A stretch of DNA of 60,905 bases from Phycisphaerae bacterium (GTDB lineage Bacteria > Planctomycetota > Phycisphaerae > Sedimentisphaerales > UBA12454): contig JAPLMW010000028.1 in the NCBI GenBank assembly GCA_026386845.1, forward strand, positions 66,729 through 127,633. Reading direction: 5' to 3'. The notes beneath the pieces are model-generated. The model ran no database searches and had not been told where the DNA came from. It saw only the letters and a list, made by a program, of their open reading frames with translations. Positions 58,205 to 60,905 of this stretch are shown here, one piece after another. A program made the translations under genes and the position numbers. The stretch's first letter is position 1. Each line of letters begins with the position of its first letter.

Positions 58205-60691
58205 CTATTTAAGATGTGTATCGAAGAATTTTATAACCATAGGTCGCAGGTCATAACCGTTTGGCTGAAGGTCAAAAGTATGCCCTAATCCTGACAGAAG
58301 ATGAAGTTCACTTGGAACATTATTTTCTCTGAGTTTCTGGTCGAATTCGATGGACTGATTGTAATCTGCAGTTGTATCTTTTGTGCCATGCAGAATTAAA
58401 AATGGCGGGGCATTTTTACTTATATGACTGACAGGGGAAACCTTTTTCCATAATTCCGGACATTCATTGCGACCGCATCCAAGTACCGTAGGTGTTGCAC
58501 CGTCTTTCAGTACTCCATTTGGTTCGCCTGTAGGTGAAGTCTCCCGTCGCGTCAGCAGATTTGAGACGCCATACATATCAACAACAGCCTTAACGCGTGT
58601 TGAAACACCTGTGTAAGGCTGAACAGGGTCAAATTCCGGGTCATCTCCCGTGAGTCCGACCATTGCGGCAAGATATCCGCCCGCCGAGCCGCCAATGACA
58701 CCTATGGAATTGGCATCGATATTATATTTATTTGAATTTACACGAAGAAATCGCACTGCGATTTTACAATCATACAGATGTTGGGGCCAACTCTTCGGTC
58801 CCAATTTATAATTTATACTGGCGCAGACAAATCCAGCCTTTGCAAGAGTTGTGGCGATATTTATCTCACGATTACGAACTTTGTCTCCTTCTACCAGTCC
58901 GCCGCCGTGAATTATAATAACAGCAGGCAGTTTTTTCGTCACAGGTTGTGCGGGATAGTATAAGTCAAGCTTTTCTTTGCGATCTGCGCCAAGATAGTCC
59001 ATATCCTTTATTACTTTGACTTCAACAGGAAGTCCATTGGCATCTTGACGTATCTGTGCTGCTGTATTGGCATCTTTTTCCTGTGCGGTTGTTGAAGATG
59101 CTGCAGTTGCCGGGTTATCAAGCATATTGGAATCTACCCAGTCATCTGTCCTGAATGGCAGAGCAGGCAAACCTTCTTTGTTATAAAGACTGCATTGCGG
59201 ATATCTATTCCAGGCATATCTTACAGCGACTGGCTTAGCAACTTTCGGACTGGAAACTATAATCCTATGTCCGTCCAATGTGGCATTCGCCGGAACAAAA
59301 TTTTTATCTTGACCGGCAATTTGAAATCCGGTTGCCGGCAAATTCCGAAATTCGAGCCCGGTGCCGATATGCGTAAATTCAAGCACAGCGTTGCCGTCAT
59401 TGATATCCATCCGTTTGAAAACAGGGCCGGAATATTCAATTTTTTCACCATATACCAATGCCCGTGCAACAACAGCAAGTCTTGCTCCAACCTCCTGCTT
59501 TCGCGGCGGATGTATGTCATTAGGTTCGCCTAAATCAATCGCAGATGCCATGCCGGTATTTGGTACAGAAATCGCCATTGCCTGTGATTCCCTCAGTAAA
59601 GGCCATTTGTTTGCCTTGTCGTTGTCGAAACCGGCATATTGCACAAACAAGAATGGGAAATCTCCCTGACCCCAGTCACCTCGCCAATTTCTGATCAGGG
59701 CGGGAAAGAGTTTTCGGTATATAAGCCATCTGCCCGAGTCAGACTCGCCCTGATACCATATAACACCTTTGATTCCATAAGGCTGTATCGGGGCCACATA
59801 TCGATTATATAGTGCCGAAGGGCGTTTAAAATGATATGGTTCCAAAGGAGCTTTAGGCGGGTCCTCTTTGAATTCATTACCGGATGCTTTCGCCGTTTCC
59901 TGCTTTGTTTTATATATTCCCAACTTCTCTTCATAAACTTTTTTCTCCTGCGGATAATTCGCAACCAGTTCCGCATAAGATTTAAGAATAGGTTCAAAGT
60001 CAGGATCCGACTTGAGGGTTTCCTGACTCATCCATGTAGCCGCGGCAGTACCGCCGACACTGACTTGTATCAATCCAATTGGTATATTGCTGGCTTTTGT
60101 CAATTCTCGAGCAAAAAAATAGGCTACACCTGAAAATTTTGCCGCTGTTTCGGGCGTACATTCCTGCCACTGGCCCTGGCAATTCGTCTGACGCTGATCC
60201 GCAGGCTGACCTGAAACTGAATTCGGACTTATCACCTTGAAAAGGCGAATGTTGGGATTAGCGGCCTTTGCAATCTCTGACGCAGCGTTAGAACATCTGC
60301 TGAGTTCAAACGACATATTTGACTGTCCGCCGCACACCCACACCTCCCCTGCAATAACATTTTTGAAAACGAGCTGATTACTGCCTTGAATTTTCAATTC
60401 GTAAGGTCCACCGGCCTTGGGAGACCTGAGTTTGACGGTCCAGCGGCCATCCTTGCCGGCCGTAGCGATTACTGAGTCTTTGCTCCAGTTTCCCGATACG
60501 GTTACTTTTTCATCATTATCTGCCCAGCCCCAGACAGGAATATTTGCATCCTGCTGAATTACCATATTGTCGCCAAATATCGATGGAACTCTTACCTCGG
60601 CCAAGAGGGGATACGTCGTACATAATAGAAACATTAATCCTATCCAGACCATTCGTGAATAAGAATGACGATATATTCTTTCTATGTTCAT
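58205..60691 (-). CDS. Two-domain secreted carbohydrate esterase: sialate O-acetylesterase-like SGNH domain plus alpha/beta-hydrolase (BD-FAE/esterase-lipase) domain
   Basis: 828 aa; GEVWVCGGQSNMSFEL and KGVIWYQGESDSG (SGNH esterase); IIIHGGGLVEGDK, GVIGGSAGGYLAAM, LILHGTKDTTADYNQS, GLGHTF (alpha/beta hydrolase). Confidence 0.88.
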   Translation of the reverse strand: MNIERIYRHSYSRMVWIGLMFLLCTTYPLLAEVRVPSIFGDNMVIQQDANIPVWGWADNDEKVTVSGNWSKDSVIATAGKDGRWTVKLRSPKAGGPYELKIQGSNQLVFKNVIAGEVWVCGGQSNMSFELSRCSNAASEIAKAANPNIRLFKVISPNSVSGQPADQRQTNCQGQWQECTPETAAKFSGVAYFFARELTKASNIPIGLIQVSVGGTAAATWMSQETLKSDPDFEPILKSYAELVANYPQEKKVYEEKLGIYKTKQETAKASGNEFKEDPPKAPLEPYHFKRPSALYNRYVAPIQPYGIKGVIWYQGESDSGRWLIYRKLFPALIRNWRGDWGQGDFPFLFVQYAGFDNDKANKWPLLRESQAMAISVPNTGMASAIDLGEPNDIHPPRKQEVGARLAVVARALVYGEKIEYSGPVFKRMDINDGNAVLEFTHIGTGLEFRNLPATGFQIAGQDKNFVPANATLDGHRIIVSSPKVAKPVAVRYAWNRYPQCSLYNKEGLPALPFRTDDWVDSNMLDNPATAASSTTAQEKDANTAAQIRQDANGLPVEVKVIKDMDYLGADRKEKLDLYYPAQPVTKKLPAVIIIHGGGLVEGDKVRNREINIATTLAKAGFVCASINYKLGPKSWPQHLYDCKIAVRFLRVNSNKYNIDANSIGVIGGSAGGYLAAMVGLTGDDPEFDPVQPYTGVSTRVKAVVDMYGVSNLLTRRETSPTGEPNGVLKDGATPTVLGCGRNECPELWKKVSPVSHISKNAPPFLILHGTKDTTADYNQSIEFDQKLRENNVPSELHLLSGLGHTFDLQPNGYDLRPMVIKFFDTHLK

Positions 60692-60748
60692 AGCACCTTA
60701 GACTCCTTAACTCGCCATGTTGAGGCCTATAAGTCAACGCAATACCAG

Positions 60749-60905
60749 TTATTTGCCAATTTCCACTATCAGGAAAACCAATCCGACAATTCCAAATGCA
60801 ATCACAATTGAAATCAGGAACCCAATAATATCAGTCTTGTCCCATTTGCCGAGCTCCCAGTCTGAATTCGGAAATAGCTTAAGATGATTGAATCGATCCG
60901 GATTC
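60749..60905 (-). CDS. C-terminal end of a membrane protein (truncated by window edge), possibly a transporter
   Basis: Minus frame open from the window edge: NPDRFNHLKLFPNSDWELGKWDKTDIIGFLISIVIAFGIVGLVFLIVEIGK*; not in the ORF track because it has no start. Confidence 0.6.
   Translation of the reverse strand, partial: NPDRFNHLKLFPNSDWELGKWDKTDIIGFLISIVIAFGIVGLVFLIVEIGK

Overview
60.9 kb bacterial window. Gene content, dockerin-bearing secreted proteins and PG-recycling genes suggest a Phycisphaerae-like planctomycete, but that is an inference. Left to right: (1) end of a nucleotide-sugar dehydrogenase, a GT4 and panB. (2) A nitrogen-assimilation block: NifA-like sigma54 activator, amt, PII, type III glutamine synthetase, gltB, gltD, followed by nadE, carB and carA. 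It carries paired TACA-N4-TGTA dyads and -24/-12 promoters with nearly identical geometry. (3) A three-part ORF joining a histidine kinase, a CoA-disulfide reductase and a rhodanese domain, divergent from a peptidoglycan-recycling operon (GH20, anmK, murQ, SSS transporter). (4) A DEAD-box helicase and an ABC exporter with a PDZ domain in its first extracytoplasmic loop. (5) A surface polysaccharide locus. Its core is a translationally coupled operon rfbF-rfbG-rfbH, acylating aldehyde dehydrogenase, 4-hydroxy-2-oxoacid aldolase, ThDP enzyme, here proposed as a pathway for a C-branched 3,6-dideoxyhexose. GTs (including GT10 and GT11), methyltransferases and a DegT aminotransferase follow. (6) A 45-bp tRNA-Ala(GGC) 3' fragment and an IS21 istB remnant marking a junction. 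(7) Three recombining paralogous beta-helix/dockerin-like secreted proteins, a PpiC-like foldase and a two-domain esterase. All calls come from reading the sequence and ORF translations; no searches were run.
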